In this document: positions 32,653 to 40,491 of the stretch, piece by piece
Layout of the letters: the number at the start of each line of letters is the position of its first letter
Position numbering within the stretch: position 1 is the stretch's first letter
NCBI RefSeq assembly: GCF_000013185.1
Contig: NC_007984.1
Span: 69,736-110,226 of the forward strand
DNA: 40,491 nucleotides
Direction: 5' to 3'
From: Baumannia cicadellinicola str. Hc (Homalodisca coagulata)
GTDB lineage: Bacteria > Pseudomonadota > Gammaproteobacteria > Enterobacterales > Enterobacteriaceae
Notes under the pieces: generated by a model
The model's database searches: none
What the model saw: the letters and a program-made list of their open reading frames with translations, nothing else
What the model was told of the DNA's origin: nothing
Made by a program: the position numbers and the translations under genes

Positions 32653-32738
32653 TGGTACGGGAGGCGAGACTTGAACTCGCAAAACCTTACGGCGCCAGAA
32701 CCTAAATCTGGTGCGTTTACCAATTACGCCACTCCCGT
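32653..32738 (-). tRNA. leuW: tRNA-Leu (TAG)
   Basis: 86 bases with a long variable arm (class II) and encoded CCA. Anticodon complement at 32702-32704. The first acceptor pair is A-U where E. coli leuW has G-C. First gene of the four-gene tRNA operon; glnS is divergent 143 bases away, as in the E. coli neighbourhood. Confidence 0.95.
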
Positions 32739-32881
32739 ATGTTATTACATTATTCATAGAGAATATAAGATTTACTAAACTTCAGTCAACAATTTTTTAT
32801 TAAGCCTAATACTTTGGTTTTATCTATTGATTGAATATATAAGATAAATATTTTTACCCTACGTTTATGAAGTAGATTAAT

Positions 32882-34552
32882 ATGAGTCAAGCTAATTTAA
32901 ATAACTTTATTATTAAGATAATTGATAGAGATATTGCATCTGGTTTGCATAAATCGGTACGTACTCGTTTTCCTCCTGAACCTAATGGTTACTTACATAT
33001 TGGACATGCAAAATCTATTTGTCTGAATTTCGGTATAGCAGAGCATTACCAAGGACAGTGTTATTTGCGATTTGATGATACGAATCCTGTCAAAGAACAT
33101 ACTGAATTTATTGAATCAATGAAGAATGATATATTATGGTTAGGATTTCATTGGAGTGGTGAAATTCACTATTCTTCGGATTATTTTGATCAATTATATA
33201 GCTATGCAATAGAACTAATTCATAAGGGACTAGCTTATGTTGACCATTTGTCTGTTAATCAAATACGTGATTATCGCGGAACATTGACAAAACCAGGTAA
33301 AAACAGTCCTTACCGTGATCGGAGTATCGATACTAATATCGCATTATTCGACAAAATGCGTAGAGGAGAATTTAAAGAAGGTAGTACTTGCTTACGTGCT
33401 AAAATTGATATGACATCACCATTTATAGTCATGCGTGATCCAGTATTATATCGTATTAAATACGTAGACCATCATAGAACTGGAAATAAGTGGTGCATTT
33501 ATCCTATGTATGATTTTGCACATAGTATTTGTGATGCTATAGAAGGTATAACACATTCTTTGTGTACTCTTGAATTTCAAGATAACCGTCGTCTTTATGA
33601 TTGGGTTCTTAATAATATTAGTCTGAATGTGTATCCGCACCAATACGAATTTTCAAGGCTAAATATCGAACATACCATCATATCTAAACGTAAATTACAT
33701 TTACTCGTAAGCAAAAATGTTGTTACCGGTTGGGATGATCCACGTATGCCAACAATTGCTGGACTTCGACGCAGAGGTTATACTGCAGCTTCAATTCTAG
33801 AATTTTGTCGTAGGATAGGTATTACTAAGCAAGATAATAATGTAGAAATATCGGCATTAGAAGCCTGCATTCGCGAAGATTTAAATGAAAGTGCACCACG
33901 TGTTATGGCTGTTATTAATCCTATTAAGGTAATTATTAATAATTATCCAGTGGGCTATAAGGAAAATATTATGATGCCTAACCATCCTAATAAGCCAGAG
34001 TTTGGTCAGCGCAAGGTTACTTTTAGCCGTGAAATTTATATTGATTGTACCGATTTCCGCGAGAATAATTGTAATCAGCAATATAAACGCTTAATACTTG
34101 GTCAACAAGTACGTCTACGTTATGCTTATGTAATTGAAGCAGAACGAGTTGAAAAAAATGAACAAGGTAATATTACAATAATTCATTGTAGTTATTATAA
34201 AAATAGCTTAAATCAAACATTAGATGATAGTTATAAAGTTAAAGGTGTTATTCACTGGGTTTCTGCTATTGACTATATAGCAGCAGAATTTAGATTTTAC
34301 GATAAATTATTTTCTGATCATAATCTAGCATCAACAGACGATTTTAATGTTAGTCTTAACCATAGATCTTTAATTATTTACCATGGAGTAATAGAAACTA
34401 GCTTTTTACCCTTACTTAAGTCAGGTAAAATTAATTATTTTCAATTCGAACGTGAAGGCTATTTCTGTACTGATAGTAAAGATTGTAGCAAATTACAACC
34501 AGTATTTAATCGCATAGTAGGATTACGCAATAATTGGTTAGCTAAGAGCTAA
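32882..34552 (+). CDS. glnS: Glutaminyl-tRNA synthetase
   Basis: Class I synthetase charging tRNA-Gln directly, the enzyme for the two tRNA-Gln genes just upstream. 556 residues (554 in E. coli). HIGH is His39-Ile-Gly-His42 in [17 protein letters not shown] and the KMSKS variant is IISKRKL (about 266-272). [19 protein letters not shown] and [17 protein letters not shown], which contact ATP and the tRNA acceptor end, are kept. The anticodon-binding barrels (from about 340) are more divergent. fur and chiP, its E. coli neighbours, are gone and fldA converges 91 bases downstream. Confidence 0.98.
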   Translation: MSQANLNNFIIKIIDRDIASGLHKSVRTRFPPEPNGYLHIGHAKSICLNFGIAEHYQGQCYLRFDDTNPVKEHTEFIESMKNDILWLGFHWSGEIHYSSDYFDQLYSYAIELIHKGLAYVDHLSVNQIRDYRGTLTKPGKNSPYRDRSIDTNIALFDKMRRGEFKEGSTCLRAKIDMTSPFIVMRDPVLYRIKYVDHHRTGNKWCIYPMYDFAHSICDAIEGITHSLCTLEFQDNRRLYDWVLNNISLNVYPHQYEFSRLNIEHTIISKRKLHLLVSKNVVTGWDDPRMPTIAGLRRRGYTAASILEFCRRIGITKQDNNVEISALEACIREDLNESAPRVMAVINPIKVIINNYPVGYKENIMMPNHPNKPEFGQRKVTFSREIYIDCTDFRENNCNQQYKRLILGQQVRLRYAYVIEAERVEKNEQGNITIIHCSYYKNSLNQTLDDSYKVKGVIHWVSAIDYIAAEFRFYDKLFSDHNLASTDDFNVSLNHRSLIIYHGVIETSFLPLLKSGKINYFQFEREGYFCTDSKDCSKLQPVFNRIVGLRNNWLAKS

Positions 34553-34643
34553 AATTAGACAATTACCAATCTAATCTATTACCATAGATGATTAAAAATC
34601 TAATGTTTTTCTTGATTACTAAATTTAGTAGTATTTAAGCTAA

Positions 34644-35174
34644 TTATTTTTGTATTCCTAAAGAATACCATTCATTCTGTATCTGTTTAACCCAATTAAC
34701 TACTCTAGTAGTAGTTAATTCTGGTTGACGGTCTTCATCTATAGCTAAGCCAATAAAATTGTTTTCATTTGCTAGGCCCTTCGATGTTTCAAAATTATAG
34801 CCATCGGTAGACCAGTGCCCAACTATAGTTGCACCATTTGCTTCTATGATATCACGTAAAGTACCCAATGCATCACAAAAATACTCAGCATAGTCTTCTT
34901 GATCACCACAACCAAATAAAGCTACTATTTTTTTTGAAAAATTGATTTCTTTCATTGTAGGCAAAAAGTCGTCCCAGTCACACTGTGCTTCTCCGTAATA
35001 CCAGGTTGAAATACCAAGTAAGAGTAAATCATACTTATCTAAATCTTCTTTTGTACTGATAGCTATGTCAAAAAGATCAACATTAAAATCTATACTTAAT
35101 TGTTTTTGAATCATCTTAGCAACATTTTCTGTATTACCAGTATCACTACCAAAAAAAACACCAACTCTAGTCAT
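34644..35174 (-). CDS. fldA: Flavodoxin 1
   Basis: FMN electron carrier that reduces radical-SAM and other enzymes. The 176 residues equal E. coli FldA. The phosphate loop GSDTGNTENVAKMI, the FMN ring loops STWYYGEAQCDWDDF and FGCGDQEDYAEYFCDALG, and the long-chain insertion with DGYNFETSKGL are intact. It is a likely electron donor to MiaB in this window (known for E. coli MiaB) and to other iron-sulfur enzymes. fur, adjacent in E. coli, is absent. Confidence 0.98.
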   Translation of the reverse strand: MTRVGVFFGSDTGNTENVAKMIQKQLSIDFNVDLFDIAISTKEDLDKYDLLLLGISTWYYGEAQCDWDDFLPTMKEINFSKKIVALFGCGDQEDYAEYFCDALGTLRDIIEANGATIVGHWSTDGYNFETSKGLANENNFIGLAIDEDRQPELTTTRVVNWVKQIQNEWYSLGIQK

Positions 35175-35336
35175 GAAAACCTTTACCTATTGAATTTGTT
35201 ATTAAAAGATAGTTTTATATCTCATAACATAAGTATAGCATGAAAAATAATGATACTGCTTTTTAGGTAGCTAAGCTCACAAAAATAAATAGATATAAAA
35301 AAAGATATATAATATAAGCAATAGGATCTTCCATAT

Positions 35337-36083
35337 ATGCGTAATACTGATCTCGAAAAAATCATTAACAAAAAACTTAATAGCGAATCGTTCCAGGATT
35401 ACATACCTAATGGTTTACAAGTTGAGGGTTGTAAGGAAGTACGACGTGTAGTAACAGGTGTAACAGCTTGCCAAAAGTTACTAGATATAGCATTAGCACA
35501 GCAAGCTGATGCTATTATTGTACATCATGGATACTTTTGGAAAAATGAATCATTAGTTATTCATAGGATGAAACGTCAACGTCTAAAAACTTTATTAGCA
35601 AATAATATTAATCTATATGCTTGGCATTTGCCACTAGATACTCATCCAGAAATAGGTAATAATGCTCAGTTAGCAGTAACATTAGGAATTAATGTAACAG
35701 GTATGTTGATTCCCCCTCTTGTTCTACAAGGCGAGTTTCTTACTCCACTTAGTGGTAAATTACTACACCAGAGGTTAGAAAAAACTATGGCGCGTACTAT
35801 ATTACATTATGGTGATAATGCACCAATGTATATAAAAAAACTAGCTTGGTGTTCTGGTAGAGGTCAAGGGTTTCTAGAACAAGCAGCATATGCAGGTATG
35901 GATGCTTTTATTAGTGGTGAAGTATCTGAGCAAACAATTCATATCGCTCAAGAAATGGGGTTACATTTTTATGCCGCAGGACATCATGCAACAGAACGAG
36001 GTGGTATTTATGCACTGGGTGAATGGTTATCTAATAAATATAATCTAGATATTACTTTTATTGATATCGCTAATCCCGTCTAA
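35337..36083 (+). CDS. ybgI: NIF3-family metal-binding protein YbgI
   Basis: Member of the NIF3 / GTP cyclohydrolase 1 type 2 homologue family; forms a hexameric ring with a dinuclear metal site. Its cellular role is unsettled. 248 residues (247 in E. coli). Metal ligands His63-His64 (AIIVHHGYFWKNE), Asp101 (WHLPLDTHPEIGNN) and the His/Glu pair in AAGHHATERGGIYALGEWL are present. AGGAT about 10 bases upstream supports the ATG. Its persistence beside sucCD reflects old synteny, not shared function. Confidence 0.96.
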   Translation: MRNTDLEKIINKKLNSESFQDYIPNGLQVEGCKEVRRVVTGVTACQKLLDIALAQQADAIIVHHGYFWKNESLVIHRMKRQRLKTLLANNINLYAWHLPLDTHPEIGNNAQLAVTLGINVTGMLIPPLVLQGEFLTPLSGKLLHQRLEKTMARTILHYGDNAPMYIKKLAWCSGRGQGFLEQAAYAGMDAFISGEVSEQTIHIAQEMGLHFYAAGHHATERGGIYALGEWLSNKYNLDITFIDIANPV

Positions 36084-36437
36084 TATAGAAATGAATTTTA
36101 TCTATCTCGACATAAGAAAGTTTCCATTATTTACATCTATTATGTATTTATTTCATCTGATTCATCTCAGATGAAATGAATTAAACAAAAATTTTATCCT
36201 AATTTTTTAAATATATTGATTATATTTTATATATATGTGTATACTACATAAGTATATAGTATAATACTATTATTAATTAATAAAATTTCAATTATTATTT
36301 ATATAAAAATAATATTTTTAATTGCATTACTTAATACTAAGTATACCATATATTTTTATATATGAAATATAATTTCCCCAGTTAACTATATCTATGACTA
36401 TTTCATATTTACACCAAAAATAAATACATAAAATAAA
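36084..36437. other. Gap between ybgI and sucC
   Basis: 354 bases, extremely A+T-rich. A perfect 11-bp hairpin (36150-36160 with 36167-36177) lies 67 bases after ybgI. In E. coli sdh and sucAB occupy the equivalent interval; no fragment of them could be read. No good ribosome site precedes sucC. Confidence 0.6.
36150..36177 (+). terminator. Hairpin downstream of ybgI
   Basis: Perfect 11-bp inverted repeat with a 6-base loop, extended by weaker outer pairs, 67 bases past the ybgI stop. No following U run. Same style as the other gene-end hairpins in this window. Confidence 0.5.
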
Positions 36438-37619
36438 ATGAAGCTACATGAATATCAGGCAAAAATGCTCTTTGCTCAGTATGGTATACCTATACCTAAA
36501 GGATTAGTTTGTACAACACCAAATGAAGCAAAAGAGTCAATTGCTGTTATTGGTTATGGTCCTTGGATAGTAAAATGTCAAGTACATGCAGGTGGTAGAG
36601 GTAAATCTGGTGGAGTTAGGATTGTTAGATCAAAAGAAGAAATCCAAGAATTTGCTAAACAGTGGTTTGGTAAGCATCTTATTACTGAACAAACTAACCA
36701 TATAGGTCAACCAGTTAGTAAGATTTTAGTGGAAGCTGCTATTGATATTGCTCAAGAATTATATTTAGGTTGCTTAGTAGATCGTAGTAATCAGTGTATT
36801 AAATTTATAGCATCTATACAAGGAGGTATAGATATTGAGAACATTGCAAAAGAAAAACCACATCTTCTTCATCAAATTATATTAGATCCACTAATAGGTC
36901 CACAGTTATACCAAAGTCGTGATCTAGCTTTTAAAATAGGTCTATCAAGTAAAAAACAAATTAACCAATTTAATAAAATTTTTATGGGATTAGCAACCTT
37001 ATTTTTAGAAAAAGACCTAGTAATGGCAGAAATTAATCCGCTGGTTATTACTCGTTTAGGCGATCTAATTTGCTTAGATGGTAAGCTACATGTTGATAGC
37101 AATGCTCTATTCCGTCAACCTGAACTATGTAAAATGCTTGATCCTAGTCAGGAAGATAAGTGCGAAACTTATGCTAAACAACATAATCTTAATTATATAG
37201 CTCTAAATGGTAATATAGGTTGTCTGGTCAACGGAGCTGGCTTAGCAATGAGCACTATAGATATGGTAAAATTCTATGGTGGAGAACCAGCTAACTTTTT
37301 AGATGTAGGTGGTAGAGTTACTCAAGAAAAGGTTACTAAAGCATTTCAAATTATACTTTCAGACAAAAAAGTAAAAGTCATACTAGTAAATATTTTTGGT
37401 GGTATTGTTTGTTGTGATGTAATAGCTAAAGGTATTATTAATGCTAGATTAGAATCTGGCATTAATATACCTGTTATCGTCCGGTTAGAAGGTAATAACG
37501 CAAAACAAGGTATTCAACATTTAGTAAATAGTATCTTAAATATAAGAATAGCTACTAATTTAACTACTGCCGCTAAACAAGCGGTAGCTTTAGTTGAGGG
37601 TAAGCAATGTCTATTCTAA
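36438..37619 (+). CDS. sucC: Succinyl-CoA synthetase, beta subunit
   Basis: ATP-grasp subunit that with SucD interconverts succinyl-CoA and succinate with substrate-level phosphorylation. 393 residues (388 in E. coli). Grasp-domain motifs [15 protein letters not shown] and [19 protein letters not shown] are intact. In the C-terminal domain the usual GGGAT is GGRVT (residues 291-295) and the usual GGIVRCD is GGIVCCD (Cys325 for Arg). The E. coli end ...VEGK continues here as QCLF because the old stop position reads CAA, so the gene runs 13 bases into sucD. sucA and sucB are not adjacent. Confidence 0.96.
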   Translation: MKLHEYQAKMLFAQYGIPIPKGLVCTTPNEAKESIAVIGYGPWIVKCQVHAGGRGKSGGVRIVRSKEEIQEFAKQWFGKHLITEQTNHIGQPVSKILVEAAIDIAQELYLGCLVDRSNQCIKFIASIQGGIDIENIAKEKPHLLHQIILDPLIGPQLYQSRDLAFKIGLSSKKQINQFNKIFMGLATLFLEKDLVMAEINPLVITRLGDLICLDGKLHVDSNALFRQPELCKMLDPSQEDKCETYAKQHNLNYIALNGNIGCLVNGAGLAMSTIDMVKFYGGEPANFLDVGGRVTQEKVTKAFQIILSDKKVKVILVNIFGGIVCCDVIAKGIINARLESGINIPVIVRLEGNNAKQGIQHLVNSILNIRIATNLTTAAKQAVALVEGKQCLF

Positions 37620-38491
37620 TTAATAAACATACTAAAGTAATTTGTCAAGGTTTAACTGGTAGACAAGGTAGTTTTCATTCGGCACAAGCACTTGCTTATG
37701 GTACTAAAATAGTTGGTGGTGTTACACCTGGTAAAGGTGGTACTTACCATCTTGGTTTACCTGTATTCAATACAGTACGTGAAGCTTGCTACCAAACTTG
37801 TGCTACTACTTCTGTTATTTATGTTCCTGCTCCTTTCTGTAAAGATGCTATTTTAGAAGCAATTGATGCTGGTATTCAGCTGATCATCTGTATCACAGAA
37901 GGTCTTCCTATACTTGATATGCTGGTGATTAAAGCTAAACTAAAACAACGTAATGTACGTATGATAGGACCAAATTGTCCTGGAATAATAACTCCGGGTG
38001 AATGTAAAATTGGTATTATGCCTGGTCATATTCATCAGCCAGGTAGAATAGGTATAGTTTCTCGTTCTGGTAGCCTAACTTACGAAGCAGTAAAGGAGAC
38101 TAATGATACTAATCTTGGTCAGTCAAGTTGCGTTGGCATCGGAGGTGATATCATTTTAGGTTCTAATTTTATTGATATAATTAAATTATTTGAGTTAGAT
38201 CCACAAACAGAAGCAATTATACTAATTGGTGAAATTGGTGGTGATGCAGAAGAAGAAGCTGCAATTTATATTAAAAATCATATTACTAAACCGGTTGTAG
38301 GTTATATTGCAGGTTTCACAGCACCTCAAGGTAAACGTATGGGACATGCTGGTGCTATCATTACTGGAGGTAAAGGTTCAGCTAAAGAAAAATTATTATT
38401 ATTGGAAGCTGCGGGCATTAATACTGTACGTAGTCTAGCTGATATTGGACAAGTACTAAAGCGTATTTTGTTAAAGACTAACGGAATATAG
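37607..38491 (+). CDS. sucD: Succinyl-CoA synthetase, alpha subunit
   Basis: CoA-binding, phosphohistidine-bearing subunit. 294 residues (289 in E. coli). The N-terminus [20 protein letters not shown] fixes the ATG at 37607, 13 bases inside sucC. The active-site His is His247 ([10 protein letters not shown]) and Cys/CoA-site segments [18 protein letters not shown] are kept. The usual GGDPIPGS reads GGDIILGS (residues 179-186), losing both prolines. Without 2-oxoglutarate dehydrogenase nearby the enzyme might serve succinyl-CoA formation from succinate for biosynthesis. Downstream lies the decayed tol locus. Confidence 0.96.
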   Translation: MSILINKHTKVICQGLTGRQGSFHSAQALAYGTKIVGGVTPGKGGTYHLGLPVFNTVREACYQTCATTSVIYVPAPFCKDAILEAIDAGIQLIICITEGLPILDMLVIKAKLKQRNVRMIGPNCPGIITPGECKIGIMPGHIHQPGRIGIVSRSGSLTYEAVKETNDTNLGQSSCVGIGGDIILGSNFIDIIKLFELDPQTEAIILIGEIGGDAEEEAAIYIKNHITKPVVGYIAGFTAPQGKRMGHAGAIITGGKGSAKEKLLLLEAAGINTVRSLADIGQVLKRILLKTNGI

Positions 38492-38644
38492 TGATATTTT
38501 TTAAATAGCTTAGTTTACTTAAATTATATATTCAGTTATTTACGCCAAATAATTAATAATAACGTATTTCTTCTTGTATGAGAAGAACATTAATTTATTT
38601 ATGAGCTTACTCAATAACTCTTACTAACAAGTTATATTTTGTTA

Positions 38645-38885
38645 GTGATTATAGAAGTCAATGAAAGTGATAAGTATATGCTAGTAATGAATTATACTAT
38701 CAGTCAAAAATAACTGTTATCTAAAAAATAATTGCAGAATTACAAGCAATAATAACTGCTAATTCTGAAACCTATTTGTTAATATATGGAGCTAAAGAAA
38801 TACCTGATGATAATATGATAAAAAGAATATTATGATGTTTAACCTACTAGATCAAAGAGGTGTCCAATATGTTAGATTACTGTAA
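38645..38885 (+). pseudogene. tolR: tolR pseudogene
   Basis: No open frame is left, but TolR can be read across three frames. 38645-38713: VIIEVNESDKYMLVMNY (E. coli VIVEVSGIGQYTVVVEK), ending in TAA. 38728-38835: IIAELQAIITANSETYLLI then YGAKEIPDDNMIK (E. coli VVAEVSSRFKANPKTVFLI, GGAKDVPYDEIIK), ending in TGA. 38832-38885: FNLLDQRGVQYVRLL (E. coli LNLLHSAGVKSVGLM), ending near the normal terminus. Two frameshifts in A-rich stretches separate the pieces. The N-terminal membrane anchor is missing or unrecognisable in the 153 bases back to sucD, and there is no room for tolQ. Basis is direct reading against remembered E. coli TolR. Confidence 0.85.
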
Positions 38886-38931
38886 GATATTAGCTAATAA
38901 TTGACTGTTATGGTATTTAAATTAAATATTA

Positions 38932-39465
38932 TCTCGTGCTATTACTCTAGCCATAGCATTACACTGTATTATTCTTCTTCCGGTAATTATTAGCTTCAAT
39001 TATCAATATCCAACCAACTAGTTGGCATTTACAGTAATTAGCGCAGAACAAAAATAGTATCACTTAACAAGTAGTAGCCCATGTAATCAATACAAAATCG
39101 CATCATTCACAGTAAAAAGCTAGAGCCATTGCAATTATCTTCTATCTGTTAGATAGAAAATACTGCTAATTAAAAAATGAAGCTCAATCATCTATTCAAA
39201 TAGATAATTTTATTCATTATCTAATCTAACCATAGTTCGTGATGCTATTAGTAAAAATTACTATATTACTAGTAGTTTTAAAGGTTAAACATGTAATTGA
39301 CGCATAAAATTAGCACCAAATGGTATGTTAATATTGGTAATACCTAGCAGAGGTAACCTAAAGCTATGTAAAGCAGCTGTATTTGCTGCAAAGTAAGCTA
39401 CCCTTCCTAAGCCTCCAAACTAGTAGGTTTATGAAATTATTAAAGATACTACTATTAGCTTACTT
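38932..39465 (+). pseudogene. tolA: tolA pseudogene
   Basis: One frame carries both ends of TolA, interrupted by many stops. 38932-39018: SRAITLAIALHCIILLPVI (E. coli KRAIIISAVLHVILFAALI, the membrane anchor). 39235-39465: VRDAISKNYYITSSFKG, then RIKLAPNGMLILVIP, LCKAAVFAAK, LPKPP and VYEIIK (E. coli IKSAIESKFYDASSYAGK, RIKLAPDGMLLDIKP, LCQAALAAAK, IPKPP, VYEVFK: the C-terminal domain). Stops in that frame occur at least at 39019, 39055, 39286, 39298, 39394, 39421 and 39424. The central Ala/Lys helix is short and eroded. Preserved frame with many stops suggests decay mostly by substitution. Confidence 0.92.
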
Positions 39466-39554
39466 GCCTTAGTAAGTATCCTAAATATTAAACTAAATAT
39501 TCTCTTGTTAATTATATTAACCTAATCTTAATTTAGGAATTCGGTTTAGGAAAC

Positions 39555-39593
39555 AAACAGAATGATATTCATATATCGAATATCATTCTGTTT
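39555..39593 (+). promoter_or_regulatory. 16-bp hairpin enclosing the tolB start codon
   Basis: Arms 39555-39570 and 39578-39593 are perfect reverse complements with a 7-base loop. The ATG at 39562-39564 lies in the left arm and an AGGA ribosome site (39548-39551) just before it. As RNA it would hide the start codon. Confidence 0.7.
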
Positions 39594-40491
39594 ATTTTAC
39601 TTGTGGTCTTTGACTGTACACGCCGAAGTACATATAAAAATTACTACCGGTGTAGATTCTGCACGTCCTATTGGTATAGTACCGTTTAAATTGTCTGGTT
39701 TAGATATTGTACCAGAAAATATCAGTGATATTATCACAAATGACTTGTATAATAGTGGTCAATTTAATCCTATAGATAAATCATATATACCAGAACAACC
39801 AACCGTTTCATCAGAAGTAACTCCAGAAGTATGGAGGAAGCTAGGTATTTATACTGTAATAGTTGGGCAAATCGAACCTAGTACAGACGATAGTTATATT
39901 GTCTTCTATCAGCTTGTAGATACTTCAAGTAAAACTGGAGTAATACTAGGACAAAATAAGTATAAAGTCAAAAAAAATGGCTACGTTATGCAGCTCATGC
40001 GGCTAGCGATGAAATTTTTGAAAATATTACTGGTATAAAAGTTGTTTTTCGTACCCGTATTGCTTATATAGCACATATAAGTAGTAATTATGCTTATCCT
40101 TATGAACTACGTATTGCTGATTATGATTGTTATAATCAAAAGTTAGTGTATCATTCTGCCGAACCATTAATGTCACCAGTATGGCTGCCGGATGGTCGTA
40201 ATATTGCTTATGTTTCGTTTAAAAAAGGTAATTCCTTACTAGTAATACAGACATTAGATAATGGAACTATTAGTAAAGTTATTAGTTTTCCTCAACATAA
40301 TGGTGCTCCTACTATATCACAAGATGGTAGCAAACTAGCATTTGCTTCATCAAAAATAGGGAGTCTTAATATATACGTAATGGACCTTATATCCGGTAAT
40401 ATTAATCAAATAACTCATGAACGCAGTAATAATACAGAACCTAGTTGGTTCCTTGATAACCATACTATTGCATATACATTAGATCAATGTG
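39562..40491 (+). pseudogene. tolB: tolB with single-base frameshift (3' end outside window)
   Basis: Periplasmic beta-propeller of the Tol-Pal system. The first frame gives 158 residues: a signal peptide ending VHA-EV exactly where E. coli cleaves, the N-terminal domain (GVDSARPIGIVPFKLSG to GQNKYKVKK), then 20 unrelated residues. Homology resumes in the +2 frame at 39978 ([19 protein letters not shown]) and stays open for 171 codons to the window edge, with propeller motifs [44 protein letters not shown] and [10 protein letters not shown]. The break is an A8 run (39970-39977); nine A would restore the frame. Everything else is conserved, so the lesion is recent, a sequencing error, or rescued by slippage. 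Pal should follow outside the window. Confidence 0.9.

Noticed and set aside
38492..38644. tolQ or TolR N-terminal remnant
   Set aside because: A few hydrophobic codons can be read, but no stretch matches well enough, and the space is far too short for tolQ.

Overview
The window reads as a compact, AT-rich piece of a reduced gammaproteobacterial genome of the insect-endosymbiont type. Almost every gene is a close, nearly full-length orthologue of an Escherichia coli gene. Gene order is that of E. coli blocks from which intervening genes have been removed, and there are no insertion sequences, phage genes, integrases, toxin-antitoxin genes or CRISPR arrays. Genes for heme, riboflavin, pyridoxal phosphate, purines, cysteine and lipoprotein maturation are retained. 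That mix, and moderate rather than extreme AT richness, brings to mind sharpshooter symbionts such as 'Candidatus Baumannia cicadellinicola'; this is a guess from memory and was not checked.

Layout: (1) 1-4178, plus strand: end of ftsX, rpoH, fre, hemC-hemD. (2) 4193-10658, minus strand: zipA, ligA, then miaB, ybeY, lnt. (3) 10933-14097, plus: cysK, ptsH, ptsI, with the expected crr missing and a 21-bp perfect hairpin in its place. (4) 14409-19676: purC (minus), then purM-purN and ppk (plus). (5) 19704-22675, minus: talA-tktB. (6) 23166-25983, plus: sulfate permease genes cysU-cysW-cysA without a binding-protein gene. (7) 26256-32202: a 62-residue two-cluster ferredoxin that is the C-terminal domain of RsxB/RnfB, tyrS, pdxH, slyA, rnt, grxD, ribE, tRNA-Val and an unusually long lpp. 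This is the E. coli rsx-to-lpp region, heavily thinned. (8) 32359-35174: a four-gene tRNA operon (Leu, Gln, Met, Gln), glnS and fldA. (9) 35337-38491: ybgI and sucC-sucD without sucAB. (10) 38645-40491: a decaying tol locus. tolR and tolA are pseudogenes that do not appear as open frames but can be read by eye, and tolB has a one-base frameshift in an A8 run.

The most interesting theme is the cell envelope. TolR and TolA are dead and TolB is frameshifted, with its start codon buried in a 16-bp perfect hairpin. The Braun lipoprotein has been lengthened from the E. coli 58 to 94 mature residues by tandem 14-residue duplications and two 4-residue insertions. A longer lipoprotein should widen the periplasm, so the two observations may belong together. 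A second theme is salvage of parts: the ferredoxin domain survives where most of an Rsx membrane complex has gone. A third is the repeated use of perfect, mostly AT-rich inverted repeats just downstream of genes, probably as terminators or 3' barriers.

Biochemically the genes supply PLP (pdxH), riboflavin (ribE), early tetrapyrroles (hemC, hemD), IMP-pathway steps (purC, purM, purN), sulfate uptake to cysteine (cysUWA, cysK), non-oxidative pentose phosphate flow (talA, tktB), PTS phosphate relay (ptsHI), polyphosphate synthesis (ppk), translation and tRNA modification (tyrS, glnS, miaB, rnt, ybeY), replication and division (ligA, zipA, ftsX) and a retained MarR-type regulator (slyA).
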